IMG/VR virus record: IMGVR_UViG_3300037054_000148
Span: 186,001 to 250,000 of that record
Strand: one strand, 5' to 3'
From: a virus
DNA length: 64,000 bases
The translations under genes were made by a program, and so were the position numbers. Shown piece by piece: positions 28,596-37,319 of this stretch. Below the pieces are notes generated by a model. It searched no databases, had not been told where the DNA came from, and saw nothing but the letters and a program-made list of their open reading frames with translations. Position 1 is the stretch's first letter. Each line of letters opens with the position of its first letter.

Positions 28596-29582
28596 GTGAG
28601 TAGCGACAAAGACGATATCAGTGAGGTCATCGGTACAGATATGCATTCGACTGGCCTGAAGAAGCGAAACAGAGCGGACGAGATATCCCCCTCTCCGGAT
28701 GAAGAGAAGAAGGATAAGCCGGTAGACGTATCGAGTTGGGCCAATAGTGGTATCACTTTCTTTGGTGTGGCAAAGACCTTTGCCACCCTACCCCCCAACT
28801 GCTATGAACCCAATATGAGTCAGCAAGGCCCCTACCTGGAAGAGATTCCGCTCAAGACGGACAACCTGCTGGTGCTGCCGGATGATGCATCGAACGAGAT
28901 CATCTCGGACTTTGCTGAGTTCTGGACGCTGAAGCCGCAATTCCAGGCCCGTGGGTTCCTCCACAAGCGGGGCATTCTGATGTGGGGGCCTCCCGGTTCC
29001 GGCAAGACCAGCACTGTCCAGCAGATCATTCAGAAGGTCATCCATGACCTGGGTGGTATCGTGCTGATGGTCCAGAATCCCAGTGTGGCCGTGGAGTGCC
29101 TGAAGATGGTTCGAAAGATCGAACCTGATCGTCCTATCATCACCGTCATGGAGGATCTGGACAGCCTGATCTCCAAGTACGATGAATCTGGGTTCCTCTC
29201 TATGCTGGACGGCGAAGCTCAGGTGGACAACATTCTCAGCCTCGCCACCACCAACTATCCGGAGCGGCTAGACCCTCGCTTCATCGACCGGCCCAGCCGC
29301 TTCGATGTGGTCCGGAAGATCGACTACCCGTCCGATGAGGCCAGGGAGTTCTACCTGCGCCACAAGGAGCCCAGCCTGACCGAAGAGGAATTGGCTGCCT
29401 GGGTCGGTATGTCAAAGGGCCTGACCATTCCCCATCTGAAGGAAATGATCATCAGTGCCAAATGCTACAACCGTGATCTGGATGAAACGGTCAAGCGTCT
29501 GAAGAAGATGCACACGAAGAAGTTCAAGGACGGCCAGGGTCTGGGCTTTGCTAGTGCGGAAGACAAGACAGCATCACGTTAG
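28596..29582 (+). CDS. AAA+ ATPase, 328 aa
   Basis: GTG 28596 follows AAAGGAGACGCTA. Walker A is GPPGSGKT, Walker B TVMEDLDSL, sensor 1 ATTNYPERLD, and an arginine-finger-type RFIDRPSRFD follows, as in classical AAA (Cdc48/BCS1/FtsH-like) ATPases. The acidic N-terminal ~70 residues are probably disordered. In phages similar single-ring AAA proteins act as clamp loaders or protein remodellers; the partner is not identifiable here. Ends in TAG. Confidence 0.88.
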   Translation: MSSDKDDISEVIGTDMHSTGLKKRNRADEISPSPDEEKKDKPVDVSSWANSGITFFGVAKTFATLPPNCYEPNMSQQGPYLEEIPLKTDNLLVLPDDASNEIISDFAEFWTLKPQFQARGFLHKRGILMWGPPGSGKTSTVQQIIQKVIHDLGGIVLMVQNPSVAVECLKMVRKIEPDRPIITVMEDLDSLISKYDESGFLSMLDGEAQVDNILSLATTNYPERLDPRFIDRPSRFDVVRKIDYPSDEAREFYLRHKEPSLTEEELAAWVGMSKGLTIPHLKEMIISAKCYNRDLDETVKRLKKMHTKKFKDGQGLGFASAEDKTASR

Positions 29583-29588
29583 GGTAGT

Positions 29589-30062
29589 ATGCGAGAGATC
29601 ATCAAATATACACCAGAAATGGCAGCAGAAGTGCGTCAGAGTCTACAGGAGTGCATTGCCCAATTCGTGGGCTCCAGGATAACTCCAATGACTCTGACGA
29701 CTCTTGAAGCTATGATCAAACAAAATGTTGAGAGGGTGTGGGATCCAGTCAAGCACTATGGCCAGCACGTAAATCTCAAGATCGAATGTGATCCGGACGA
29801 CCCATCAAAGGTGCTCATATCCCCGAAGGATATGTACACGACAGTGATTCTTACCGGACAGTTTGATCGGTCGTATGATGAGATTCTGTTCCTCACCAAA
29901 GTGGTTGAGGACTATGAACATCACACCACATACGAATATGAGAACCCTGCTGGGCGCTACCTGTTCACGGTGTACCATCTCAAGATCATGGATCGTCTGA
30001 CCGGAGAGGTGTATATCCTACATGAACCTGAGTCTTGGTTCTTCCCCGTGGAGATCAAATGA
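29589..30062 (+). CDS. hypothetical protein, 157 aa
   Basis: Lies 6 nt after the AAA+ gene behind AGGGTAGT. The pattern CDPDDPSKVLISPKDMYTTVILTG and a helical first third resemble phage hypothetical proteins. Overlaps the next start by 4 nt. Confidence 0.65.
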   Translation: MREIIKYTPEMAAEVRQSLQECIAQFVGSRITPMTLTTLEAMIKQNVERVWDPVKHYGQHVNLKIECDPDDPSKVLISPKDMYTTVILTGQFDRSYDEILFLTKVVEDYEHHTTYEYENPAGRYLFTVYHLKIMDRLTGEVYILHEPESWFFPVEIK

Positions 30063-30328
30063 CCTTACCGTGGCGAAACAAACACCCCGAACCCCCACCT
30101 GAGCGTAAGCTATCCCTCTACTCCTCACGTGCAGTCTGTGAATGTGGAAGTGTAATTAATGGTGGGGGTTATGGCTTCTGCCCTAGCTGCGGGGCTGTGC
30201 TCAAACCTGAGTGTGGACGATGGGAATATGATGTGGTTAGGGGGCTTGAGGAACGGGTGTGGCATGAGTCTCATCCCTGGTCTGGCCCTAATGCAGTATG
30301 GGTTCCTAAGAGTTCGGAGGAGAAATGA
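30059..30328 (+). CDS. zinc-ribbon hypothetical protein, 89 aa
   Basis: ATG overlaps the previous stop. VCECGSVINGGGYGFCPSCGAVL is a compact zinc ribbon; the C-terminal part is W-rich. Confidence 0.65.
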   Translation: MTLPWRNKHPEPPPERKLSLYSSRAVCECGSVINGGGYGFCPSCGAVLKPECGRWEYDVVRGLEERVWHESHPWSGPNAVWVPKSSEEK

Positions 30329-30620
30329 TAAACACAGGTTTAAGGCGAACCCTACCGGGGGACGGGAAGAGCGAATATCCGACTCATGGGAGTTATTCCG
30401 AAACAAATGGCTCCCACTCGTAAGCTGGCCCCATTTCGAGATTCATTACCCCATCTGCACATGCAGCTACTGTAAGACCTGGAGCCACGACGACAAAACA
30501 CACTGGCAGGATAAACGGTTTGGACTGAAACTCCCAGAAAACAAGGGAAGGAACTCTTGGCGGATTCTCTACCTCCGCACCAAAAAGCGTAGATTTTATC
30601 TGAGGTGGTGCCTGAAGTGA
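30291..30620 (+). CDS. hypothetical protein with uncertain start, 109 aa
   Basis: The C-terminal ~80 residues (ISDSWELFRNKWLPLVSWPHFEIHYPICTCSYCKTW...) look genuine, including a CTCSYC metal-type motif. The only good ribosome-binding site (CGGAGGAGAA) points to ATG 30325 in another frame that ends after 32 codons. Either the start is ATG 30291 without a clear site, or there is a frameshift. Confidence 0.5.
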   Translation: MQYGFLRVRRRNDKHRFKANPTGGREERISDSWELFRNKWLPLVSWPHFEIHYPICTCSYCKTWSHDDKTHWQDKRFGLKLPENKGRNSWRILYLRTKKRRFYLRWCLK

Positions 30621-30844
30621 GTGAAAATGAAGAGTTACGTTATCGATCTGGCTCGGTTAACTCTACTGAGCCTCTTGTGTCATTTCTCTATATTCTTATG
30701 CGGGATCACCTACCAGCCGGAGTGGTAGAGGGGATTTATCAGGAGCATGTGGCCGGAACTTTCAGTTACTCAAAGTTCACAAATGGTTATCTGGCTTCCT
30801 ATGCGAAGGATCTGGCTGAGCGAATCCAAGCAACTCCCGAATAG
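30617..30844 (+). CDS. hypothetical protein, 75 aa
   Basis: GTG 30617 overlaps the previous stop; GAGGTGG lies upstream. Helical, soluble; no family. Confidence 0.55.
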   Translation: MSENEELRYRSGSVNSTEPLVSFLYILMRDHLPAGVVEGIYQEHVAGTFSYSKFTNGYLASYAKDLAERIQATPE

Positions 30845-30870
30845 GTGAGTATTATAAGGTAGGAGTTGAT

Positions 30871-31176
30871 ATGACGAAAACCATTTGTAGCAATTGTCAG
30901 ACTACTGAACAAAAGTGCCGGTTGACAATGAAGGTTAGGGAAGAACTGTTGAGGTTTATGCATCAACGTAAGTTGGCTATGGACGTAGACCGCCTACTCT
31001 ATGAGTATCTGGATGCATACCCATTCGGTTCTGTTGAAGGGTTCGGCCAGTTTGTCAGAGGGGAAAAATTAGTCGTTCTTCCCAGAAGGCCGGTGCCGAC
31101 TCGTGTCAAACTCACCCCAGGCCCAAGCCTAGCCGATGTGCTGGATGAATTGAGAGGAAATCATGAGCGAGAATAA
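30871..31176 (+). CDS. hypothetical protein, 101 aa
   Basis: GAGTATTATAAGGTAGGAGTTG (split promoter -10 and ribosome-binding site) precedes the ATG. Starts MTKTICSNCQTTEQKC (Cys cluster) and continues as a helical domain (REELLRFMHQRKLAMDVDRLLYEYLD). Confidence 0.65.
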   Translation: MTKTICSNCQTTEQKCRLTMKVREELLRFMHQRKLAMDVDRLLYEYLDAYPFGSVEGFGQFVRGEKLVVLPRRPVPTRVKLTPGPSLADVLDELRGNHERE

Positions 31177-31342
31177 GGATTACAACATCAAGATCCCCCT
31201 CACGTTGAGGAAGAGCACCAAGGGCACCTATGTGTTTGCCAATGAGGAGTTCGGTTTCAGTGGCATCTACGTACCAAAGGGGCTGTTTCCTGAAGGTGCG
31301 GTTCCAAACTCAATCACCATGACTCTCACTCCCAATGAATGA
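31163..31342 (+). CDS. hypothetical beta-rich protein, 59 aa
   Basis: Overlaps the previous gene by 14 nt behind GAGAGGAAATC. IKIPLTLRKSTKGTYVFAN looks like a compact beta protein; no family named. Confidence 0.55.
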   Translation: MSENKDYNIKIPLTLRKSTKGTYVFANEEFGFSGIYVPKGLFPEGAVPNSITMTLTPNE

Positions 31343-31502
31343 ACGCTGCCCCATCTGTGGTGAGCACACCGTCGAACCTCACATCAAAGCGTGGGAAGGT
31401 GGGTTTGCCGCAGAAGTGGCGTATATCTGCACTACGTGTGGGATTGTTGGATGGTGGGCCTATGGTTCTTATGGTCCGAATATGCCTTTTGGGAATGTCT
31501 GA
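31335..31502 (+). CDS. zinc-ribbon protein, 55 aa
   Basis: ATG 31335 overlaps the previous stop. NERCPICGEH...YICTTCGIVGWW forms a two-CxxC zinc ribbon. Too short for a specific call. Confidence 0.55.
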   Translation: MNERCPICGEHTVEPHIKAWEGGFAAEVAYICTTCGIVGWWAYGSYGPNMPFGNV

Positions 31503-31777
31503 TGAGCGAATTTGGCGATCTGCTAGACCATCTGGAAGGGGCCGATGATGAGTCCTTTGCAGAGTGCTGGTCTGTGTCGATGTCTGATGAACGGGTTGCT
31601 GAAAGCTTCGCCCAGCACACACCGGAAGAGCAGGAAGAAATTCGAACCTACATCCATCAATGGTGGGTGGATCACAATAAAGCTCAATTCGCCATCCTTA
31701 TTGTGGATGAGGCTACCAGGGAAGTGATTGAGAAATACCGGTCCATGTTTGAAGACATTCCAGGGTGGTCAGAATGA
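31502..31777 (+). CDS. acidic protein with the W/F-D-L-x-H-L-E N-terminal motif, 91 aa
   Basis: ATG overlaps the previous stop (CTGATG). N-terminus MSEFGDLLDHLEGADDES resembles those of 31774, 32003 and 52652, while the remainder differs. Acidic, helical. Function unknown. Confidence 0.6.
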   Translation: MSEFGDLLDHLEGADDESFAECWSVSMSDERVAESFAQHTPEEQEEIRTYIHQWWVDHNKAQFAILIVDEATREVIEKYRSMFEDIPGWSE

Positions 31778-32019
31778 ACGAGTGGGATGAACTGCTGGAG
31801 CATATCGAAGAGCATAAGGATGATCCGGTCCCCGAGAGCGAACCTGAACCTGTGCCCCAGGATGATATGTATTGGGCTGAACTGAGTAAAGACCCACATG
31901 CCTATGCGATTCGCTTAATGCAGACCGCTTGGGATCTTCGATTACCTAGAGAAGTGCAGAGTAGGGCAAAGGTGCGGTTGTTCCATCTTTGTTGGGGGGA
32001 GCATGAGCGGATGGGATGA
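31774..32019 (+). CDS. acidic protein with the WDELLEH N-terminal motif, 81 aa
   Basis: I chose ATG 31774 (MNEWDELLEHIEEHKDD). An acidic Pro/Glu linker (PESEPEPVPQ) separates the motif from a helical domain. Tandem with two relatives. Confidence 0.6.
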   Translation: MNEWDELLEHIEEHKDDPVPESEPEPVPQDDMYWAELSKDPHAYAIRLMQTAWDLRLPREVQSRAKVRLFHLCWGEHERMG

Positions 32020-32401
32020 TCTGTTTGAGCATCTGGAAGAAAACCCAAGTTGCCCTGATGTGGTAGTCAGCAGGGGCGATGTCGAGAATGTGGTCGTCCA
32101 GTTGATCGTGGAGAACGAAGAGCGTCAGGACACCTACATCTCCGTGGACGATCTGGTTCATCGACGGCTGGGATTCCAGAACGTAGTGACCCAGCAGGCT
32201 ACATGGTTTGGCATCTGCACAATCCGAGAGATGCGACCATGTTTCATATCAAATCTCATGTGTACCCAACGGGGCCGACAAAAGATAGCCGCATGGATCT
32301 CAGCCGGTCGGGTTCCGAATATGAATGAAGAGGACCGCAATCAAATCATTGATCGAATTGGAGAGCCGTTCAGTGCGTTGTTTGAGCCCGATCCTGAGTA
32401 A
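32003..32401 (+). CDS. protein with the WDDLFEH N-terminal motif, 132 aa
   Basis: N-terminus MSGWDDLFEHLEENP shares the paralogue motif. The larger C-terminal part (VSVDDLVHRRLGF..., TQRGRQKIAAWISAGRVPNM) is helical with a possible winged-helix character. Third member of the tandem set. Confidence 0.65.
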   Translation: MSGWDDLFEHLEENPSCPDVVVSRGDVENVVVQLIVENEERQDTYISVDDLVHRRLGFQNVVTQQATWFGICTIREMRPCFISNLMCTQRGRQKIAAWISAGRVPNMNEEDRNQIIDRIGEPFSALFEPDPE

Positions 32402-32422
32402 TAATTTAACATAGGAGTGTGT

Positions 32423-32641
32423 ATGCCGCATGATGTGAATGGAGAACTAATCTCTGACAACGATATCGTCTGGGTGAAATGTAAGGTGAGTGGAGTATCA
32501 ACTTCCGAAGAGGCTTGCAATGTCACAGTGCAGCCTGTCCTTCCGCCCTGTGGGTCCACCTACAACCCCATCATTGTCCTCAACACCCAGCAGGTAATGA
32601 AAAATCCTGGCTGGATTGATCCATGGGACGAAGAGCACTAA
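32423..32641 (+). CDS. hypothetical beta-rich protein, 72 aa
   Basis: GAGTAATAATTTAACATAGGAG (promoter-like -10 and ribosome-binding site) precede ATG 32423. DVNGELISDNDIVWVKCKVSGVSTSEEACNVTVQP has a small-barrel pattern. Confidence 0.65.
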   Translation: MPHDVNGELISDNDIVWVKCKVSGVSTSEEACNVTVQPVLPPCGSTYNPIIVLNTQQVMKNPGWIDPWDEEH

Positions 32642-32642
32642 G

Positions 32643-32891
32643 ATGGAAGTTTGGGAATGCCCCGCTGTGATTGCAGCGGGTAAGATAGCGGCGGAGCATT
32701 TGAAGTTTCACAGAAAGATGATGAGCGGTGGTATGGCAAAATACAAGGTCGAATGCTTCAGCAGAGGAGCCTGCATTTTTACCGAGACCGTAGAAGCGAC
32801 CGACGAACATGAAGCCAAGCACATGGTGAACAAGATGGCCCTGGACCAGGGGCTCTTCCCAGTGCATTTTGAAGCGGTAGAGGAAAAATGA
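32643..32891 (+). CDS. hypothetical protein, 82 aa
   Basis: ATG 32643 (MEVWECPAVIAAGK); an internal ATG at 32733 (MAKYKVECFSRG) is an alternative. The C-terminal half KYKVECFSRGACIFTETVEATDEHEA is a beta-beta-alpha pattern. Overlaps the methyltransferase start. Confidence 0.55.
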   Translation: MEVWECPAVIAAGKIAAEHLKFHRKMMSGGMAKYKVECFSRGACIFTETVEATDEHEAKHMVNKMALDQGLFPVHFEAVEEK

Positions 32892-33667
32892 CCAGTATCA
32901 TCAATGAGGATGCACTCACCTATCTGCCCTCTATGCCTGCTCAGAGTGTAGATGTGGTTATCACCTCCCCCCGTTATAATTTTGGGAAGAATTACCCTGG
33001 AGTTTCAGATAAAACTTCAATGGATGACTATTTTCAAGAGATGAGAGAATTGGGTAAAGGGCTTTTGCATGTAATCAAAGAGGAGGGGGTGGTTTTTCTT
33101 AATGTAGGTTGTAGAGCGGCTAATCCATTACATGATGTGAATGTAGCTCAGTGTTTCTTGGATGTTGGGTGGGTTCTTCAAGAACGTATCATATGGCAGA
33201 AAGCTGATGAAGAGGGGAATGGCCACTTTACTCCTATAAACTCTAATGTTTATCTTAATAATTTGTGGGAGAGTATCTTCCTCTTCTCTAAGAAGGGAAG
33301 AGTGGGGCTTGACAGACTGGCTATAGGAGTGCCCTATAAGGATCAAACCAACATAACTCGATGGAAAAGTGGGAAAACAGTCCATTGTCGTGGGGATATC
33401 TGGAAGATCCATTATGAGACGATCCAAAGCAGAGATAAGGATAGAGCGGGGCATGAGGCGACTTTCCCTAGGGAATTAGTTATTCGTTGCCTTCGTCTAA
33501 TGGAGAAAGGCAGGACAGGTCTTACAATTCTGGATCCTTGTTGTGGGATTGGAACAGTCCCTTGTGTTGCTGAAGAACAAGGGCACATCGGAATTGGCAT
33601 AGAACTAAGCCCGTGTATTGCACTAGCCGCTAGGACTAACTTACAGATTAGCCAATCATGCCCATAA
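32888..33667 (+). CDS. site-specific DNA methyltransferase (N6-adenine/N4-cytosine, beta-class order), 259 aa
   Basis: Catalytic motif IV appears near the start as VDVVITSPRYN (usually TSPPYN; the second Pro is Arg here), and the AdoMet-binding motif I comes near the end as ILDPCCGIGTVPCVAEEQ followed by IGIELS. This IV-before-I order is the beta class (M.MboII/M.HinfI type). It methylates DNA, possibly to escape host restriction; no cognate endonuclease is adjacent. More A/T-rich than its neighbours and directly followed by a GIY-YIG gene of similar composition, so the pair may have come in together. Confidence 0.88.
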   Translation: MTSIINEDALTYLPSMPAQSVDVVITSPRYNFGKNYPGVSDKTSMDDYFQEMRELGKGLLHVIKEEGVVFLNVGCRAANPLHDVNVAQCFLDVGWVLQERIIWQKADEEGNGHFTPINSNVYLNNLWESIFLFSKKGRVGLDRLAIGVPYKDQTNITRWKSGKTVHCRGDIWKIHYETIQSRDKDRAGHEATFPRELVIRCLRLMEKGRTGLTILDPCCGIGTVPCVAEEQGHIGIGIELSPCIALAARTNLQISQSCP

Positions 33668-34374
33668 TTTACGACCCTAATCCAAGTTACCACTACCCTT
33701 TCTACTGTTACATCCACATGCTTCCGGATTGGACACCTTTCTATATTGGCAAAGGGAGCTATCGACGGGCTACCTGTGTTTCACCATCTTCTAGGAATTC
33801 TCACTATAGTGAGGTAGTTAAAGAGATAGGGGTAGAGAATGTCCTTATCTTCTTGTTCCCCACACAAACTGAAGAAGATGCATACTTGTTAGAGGTGATG
33901 GGAATATCCTGCTACACTACTGCTTTTGAACTCTGCAATAAATCTGCTGGGGGGTATGGTGGATCACGTGGATCGAAACGTAAGCCCATTTCTGAAGAAA
34001 CTCGTAGAAGGATGTCCATTGCTCAGAAGGGAAATAAAAACTCAGTTGGAAATCAAAACTGGTTAGGGAAAAAACATCAACCAGAGACTTTAGCAAAGAT
34101 GGTTCACACACAATTAGGGCATGAAAACTACTTTACTGGAGAGCATACGGTAGAAGCCAGAATTAAGATGTCTGAAGCCAATAAAGGAGTGGCTAAGTCT
34201 GAGGACCACAAGAGAAAATTGGCTGAGGCTAATATAGGAAAAAGGGCATCTGAAGTTACCAAGGAGAAGATGTCAAAATCCCGTAAGGGAGTCCCCAAAT
34301 CAGAAGAGACTCGAAAAAAGATGTCTGAAGCCCGTAAACGAAGAGTATCAAATAACAAAGGAGAAACAAGATGA
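33658..34374 (+). CDS. GIY-YIG homing endonuclease with NUMOD-type repeats, 238 aa
   Basis: The N-terminus CYIHMLPDWTPFYIGKGSYRRA is the GIY-YIG catalytic domain (GIY replaced by CYI, YIG conserved). The C-terminal half has repeated DNA-binding modules (SEETRRRMSIAQKG, SEDHKRKLAEANIG, SEETRKKMSEARK) of the NUMOD3 type found in SegA-like phage enzymes. Strongly A/T-rich compared with the surrounding genome, a sign of recent insertion. Confidence 0.9.
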   Translation: MPIIYDPNPSYHYPFYCYIHMLPDWTPFYIGKGSYRRATCVSPSSRNSHYSEVVKEIGVENVLIFLFPTQTEEDAYLLEVMGISCYTTAFELCNKSAGGYGGSRGSKRKPISEETRRRMSIAQKGNKNSVGNQNWLGKKHQPETLAKMVHTQLGHENYFTGEHTVEARIKMSEANKGVAKSEDHKRKLAEANIGKRASEVTKEKMSKSRKGVPKSEETRKKMSEARKRRVSNNKGETR

Positions 34375-34586
34375 GCAAGAACGTTATCTGGCCAATCGGC
34401 CTCAAGAAGCCCTCGAAGGGGGCGCACTCAGAGCGCCAGACATCCCATCGTGAAGGCTGGTTCCAACTGATGGTGCAGACCGCCAATGGTTGGGTCGGTG
34501 GGCCGAAGTTCCAAACCCCATGGGTGCCTACCTGCATCCCCGCTGACAAGGTGTTCAACCAAGCGGAAATGATGAAGCGTAGTTAA
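34371..34586 (+). CDS. hypothetical protein, 71 aa
   Basis: Overlaps the GIY-YIG stop by 4 nt behind AAAGGAGAAACAAG. Basic, W-rich (HREGWFQLMVQTANGWVGGPKFQTPWVP). No family. Codon and base use return to the phage norm here. Confidence 0.6.
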   Translation: MSKNVIWPIGLKKPSKGAHSERQTSHREGWFQLMVQTANGWVGGPKFQTPWVPTCIPADKVFNQAEMMKRS

Positions 34587-34636
34587 AATTGTATTTCTAA
34601 GGGGAATTCCCTTATTTGCTTAAAGGAGCAAAACAA

Positions 34637-35221
34637 ATGAACAAACTTCTCAAGAATGCCCTGGTCGCTGCTTCAATCCTACTGCTAGGGACTGGTGCGG
34701 CTCAGGCTCAGACGACTCAATTCGGAGTCCAGGGAACCATCTCCTTCCCTCAGTCTGATCTTGGCACTCTGGTCAATAACAATGCAGGGGCCGGGGTGGG
34801 AATCAATGCTCGTGTGGATCTGGGCAAGGGGAACTCCATCGTTCCTCGCTTGGACTACACCAGATATTCGAACACCACGGATGGTGTTGATGTCACTGCG
34901 GATGTGACCTATGTGGGAGTGGACTACAACTATTATTTCTCCCAGAAGTGTGGAGTAGGCCCTTACGTGGGACTCGGTGCGGGTTTCGCTAGCGTTCACA
35001 TTGACGCCTCTGACGCCTGGGACTCCTTGTCGGTCAATGGGTCAGCCCCCTACTATGACTTCAATGCTGGCTATGCGTTCACCCGGCACTCCTCTGTTGA
35101 AGTTCGATTGATCAAGGCTACGATTAGCAACTTCACTGGGAACTTTGATGGCTACAGTGCCTATTCGACTGAGAACTTCTCTGGTCAGACTCTGGATGTG
35201 TCCTATATCTACCGTTTCTAA
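34637..35221 (+). CDS. outer-membrane beta-barrel protein, 194 aa
   Basis: I chose ATG 34637, behind AAAGGAGCAAAACAA. MNKLLKNALVAASILLLGTGAAQA is a signal peptide. The mature chain has alternating strands (FGVQGTISFPQ, AGVGINARVDLG, VTYVGVDYNYYF, GVGPYVGLGAGF) and ends in SYIYRF, the C-terminal aromatic signature recognised by the BAM complex. This fits an OmpX/OmpW-size 8-stranded barrel. Phage expression of such a protein could alter the infected cell surface. Confidence 0.82.
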   Translation: MNKLLKNALVAASILLLGTGAAQAQTTQFGVQGTISFPQSDLGTLVNNNAGAGVGINARVDLGKGNSIVPRLDYTRYSNTTDGVDVTADVTYVGVDYNYYFSQKCGVGPYVGLGAGFASVHIDASDAWDSLSVNGSAPYYDFNAGYAFTRHSSVEVRLIKATISNFTGNFDGYSAYSTENFSGQTLDVSYIYRF

Positions 35222-35239
35222 GCCTTAGCTCAGGCTCTG

Positions 35240-35268
35240 ACCCCAGCATGAAAGTGCCGGGGTTTTTG
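35240..35268 (+). terminator. Rho-independent terminator
   Basis: ACCCC-A-GCA and TGC-C-GGGGT pair around TGAAAG, followed by TTTTTG. Ends the barrel-protein unit. Confidence 0.85.
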
Positions 35269-35430
35269 TTTCGATGAGGTAAAAATTATTCTCGGTTTTT
35301 TCTTCTCGATTCGAATCAACCCTGAGTATTATGTAAACTAACATAACATAGGTTGGTCCGATACCTTCGAATCAGACGCTCCATGGACATCCTGTCCAAT
35401 AGATCTAACGATCAACTCAAGGGAGATTAA

Positions 35431-36024
35431 ATGAACAAACTTAACGCACTTCTCGTCGCCATCGTGGCAACCGCATCCATGGCTTTCGCCAAAAACCCAT
35501 GGGAAATGACAGTCACTGCCGGTCAGAGCGGCCAGGGCGGGGCCTACGAGCAGAAGAACGACAACAACTGGACTGGCGCAGGTTTCACTCAGACCAGCAC
35601 GGTCACGGCCACTGGCGATGGTTATGGCCAGATCACTGCTTTCACCAGCGACAAAACCACCGTCGAGGGCTCCACTTATGTGGGTTCCAAGGATGCCTCT
35701 TCTCTGGCCACTGGCTGCATGTTCACCGATTTCAACACTGGTGGCGGGGTCAATGGGAGGAATGATGTCACCTTCAGTGCCAGCGGAAGCATGAATCTTG
35801 GTGCCGCATCCTACTTGAACAAGGGTGCGAATTTCGTCGGTGCGGAGGCTCTCACTTCCGGTTCCTTCGATATCAACTCAGGCAAGTGCGGCAACTTCCC
35901 TCTGGGAGTTTCGGGCAACGGTCAATTGGTACAGTCAGCCTTCACTTGTGTCAACTTGGGGGCCACCTCCTTCAATGCCACTTCGGTCACAAGCTCTTTC
36001 GCTTCTGCTTGCCCTGTCAAGTAA
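35431..36024 (+). CDS. exported protein of unknown fold, 197 aa
   Basis: MNKLNALLVAIVATASMAFA is a signal peptide. The mature chain is rich in G, S, T and N with repeated TFSASGSMNLGAASYL-like strands, compatible with a beta-helix or pilin-like surface protein, and has four Cys. A -10-like GAGTATTATG at ~35321 leaves a ~100-nt leader containing GGACATCCTGTCC. ATG follows AAGGGAGATTAA. Confidence 0.7.
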   Translation: MNKLNALLVAIVATASMAFAKNPWEMTVTAGQSGQGGAYEQKNDNNWTGAGFTQTSTVTATGDGYGQITAFTSDKTTVEGSTYVGSKDASSLATGCMFTDFNTGGGVNGRNDVTFSASGSMNLGAASYLNKGANFVGAEALTSGSFDINSGKCGNFPLGVSGNGQLVQSAFTCVNLGATSFNATSVTSSFASACPVK

Positions 36025-36089
36025 GCTGAGTCCTCGCACTACCTAGGGAGGGGCCAGTCCCCTCCCTCCTTTCCCAGGAGACCCATCAA

Positions 36090-37319
36090 ATGAAACGATT
36101 CCTTTCTCTGGCTCTGGCAATGTGCATGGCTCCCCTGGCGTTTGCCCAGGATCCCACTCACACTCCGCCAGTGCCCATCAGCACAAATGGTGCTACCGCC
36201 ACCTCCACCAACACTGTGGGTGCGGCAATCAACCAGACCTTCGCAGCCGGTGATCCCACTACGGGTCGCCTCTTCGTCAACCCCGTGCAGCCCTATCAGG
36301 CTCCTGTCGCTACCTATCTGGGACCATGGGCCACCGGCTCCAACATCCTGGATGACCTCCGGACCCTTCCGGAGACCATCACCGTCGAGCAGGCCAGACT
36401 CATGTATAACGGGGGGGTGAGCGCACGGATCAATAAAATGGCCGATGGCTCATACCAATTTCGTTCCGTGCGGCTGCTCCGTCAACTCCCGCTTCGTCCC
36501 GTTCTGAACGATGGGAAGCCTGTCCTCTCGCAGGATGGCCGCTCCTACCTGATGGAGCCGGATGAGTCCCGCTACAAGCGCATGGGCTACATCTTCCTTC
36601 AGGGCAACGCCAAGGCTACAACCTTGGATGTGATCAGCAAGGCTGTGTTGGTCGGCCTGGACAACGGAGCCAACGAACTCTTCCTCATCAAGAAGGTCTC
36701 GAACACCCAGACCAGCAGCACCGGTTGGGGTATCGGCATCGGCTACGTCAGCGGTGGACTCAACGGCAACGAGATGAATCAGTCTCAGGCCGCTTCGGGT
36801 GGGACGGGGTTCAACCATGCGACCGCCAAGCCCCAGTATACGGAAGGACTGATCGTCCTGGCCCTTCAGGAAACTGATGCGCCTCCTGCTGTTATTCCCC
36901 CCCTGCCGGTTATCGAGCAGCCCAAACCCATCGTGGTCCCGGCTCCCGTAGTTCTGGCTCCGGTTCCCGCTCCTGTCGTAGTCCCCAAGCTGACCAAGCT
37001 GACCCTGGATGAGAAGATGGTCCACTTTGCCAATGGCAAGGCCACACTGACTCATGAGGGACAGGTCGTGATCGACAAGTTGGCTGCGGATCTGAACGGC
37101 AAGTCTGGCTACACCCTCTTGGTGGATGGCTACACCAGTTCGGTCGGCTCTCCGGCTCTCAATGAGAAGCTGAGCAAAGAACGTGCTGCGGTTGTGAGTG
37201 AGGCCCTGGTCAAGGCCGGTGTGCCCCGTGAATCGATCCAGATGAACGGCAAGACCAGCAAGGATCATGCGGCCAACCGCCGAGTGGAGATCACGGTCGC
37301 CACGGCTACGATTCAGTAA
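36090..37319 (+). CDS. OmpA-domain protein with signal peptide, 409 aa
   Basis: MKRFLSLALAMCMAPLAFA is a signal peptide. Residues ~20-270 are a unique N-terminal region; 272-310 is a Pro/Val/Ala linker (PVVLAPVPAPVVVP). Residues ~312-405 form an OmpA/MotB peptidoglycan-binding domain: VHFANGKATLTHEGQVVIDKL, LLVDGYTSSVGSPALNEKLSKERAAVVSEAL, and NRRVEI. It should tether to the cell wall in the periplasm. Phage copies are unusual; roles in envelope stabilisation or superinfection exclusion are inference. Same operon as the exported protein upstream (66 nt gap). Confidence 0.9.
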   Translation: MKRFLSLALAMCMAPLAFAQDPTHTPPVPISTNGATATSTNTVGAAINQTFAAGDPTTGRLFVNPVQPYQAPVATYLGPWATGSNILDDLRTLPETITVEQARLMYNGGVSARINKMADGSYQFRSVRLLRQLPLRPVLNDGKPVLSQDGRSYLMEPDESRYKRMGYIFLQGNAKATTLDVISKAVLVGLDNGANELFLIKKVSNTQTSSTGWGIGIGYVSGGLNGNEMNQSQAASGGTGFNHATAKPQYTEGLIVLALQETDAPPAVIPPLPVIEQPKPIVVPAPVVLAPVPAPVVVPKLTKLTLDEKMVHFANGKATLTHEGQVVIDKLAADLNGKSGYTLLVDGYTSSVGSPALNEKLSKERAAVVSEALVKAGVPRESIQMNGKTSKDHAANRRVEITVATATIQ

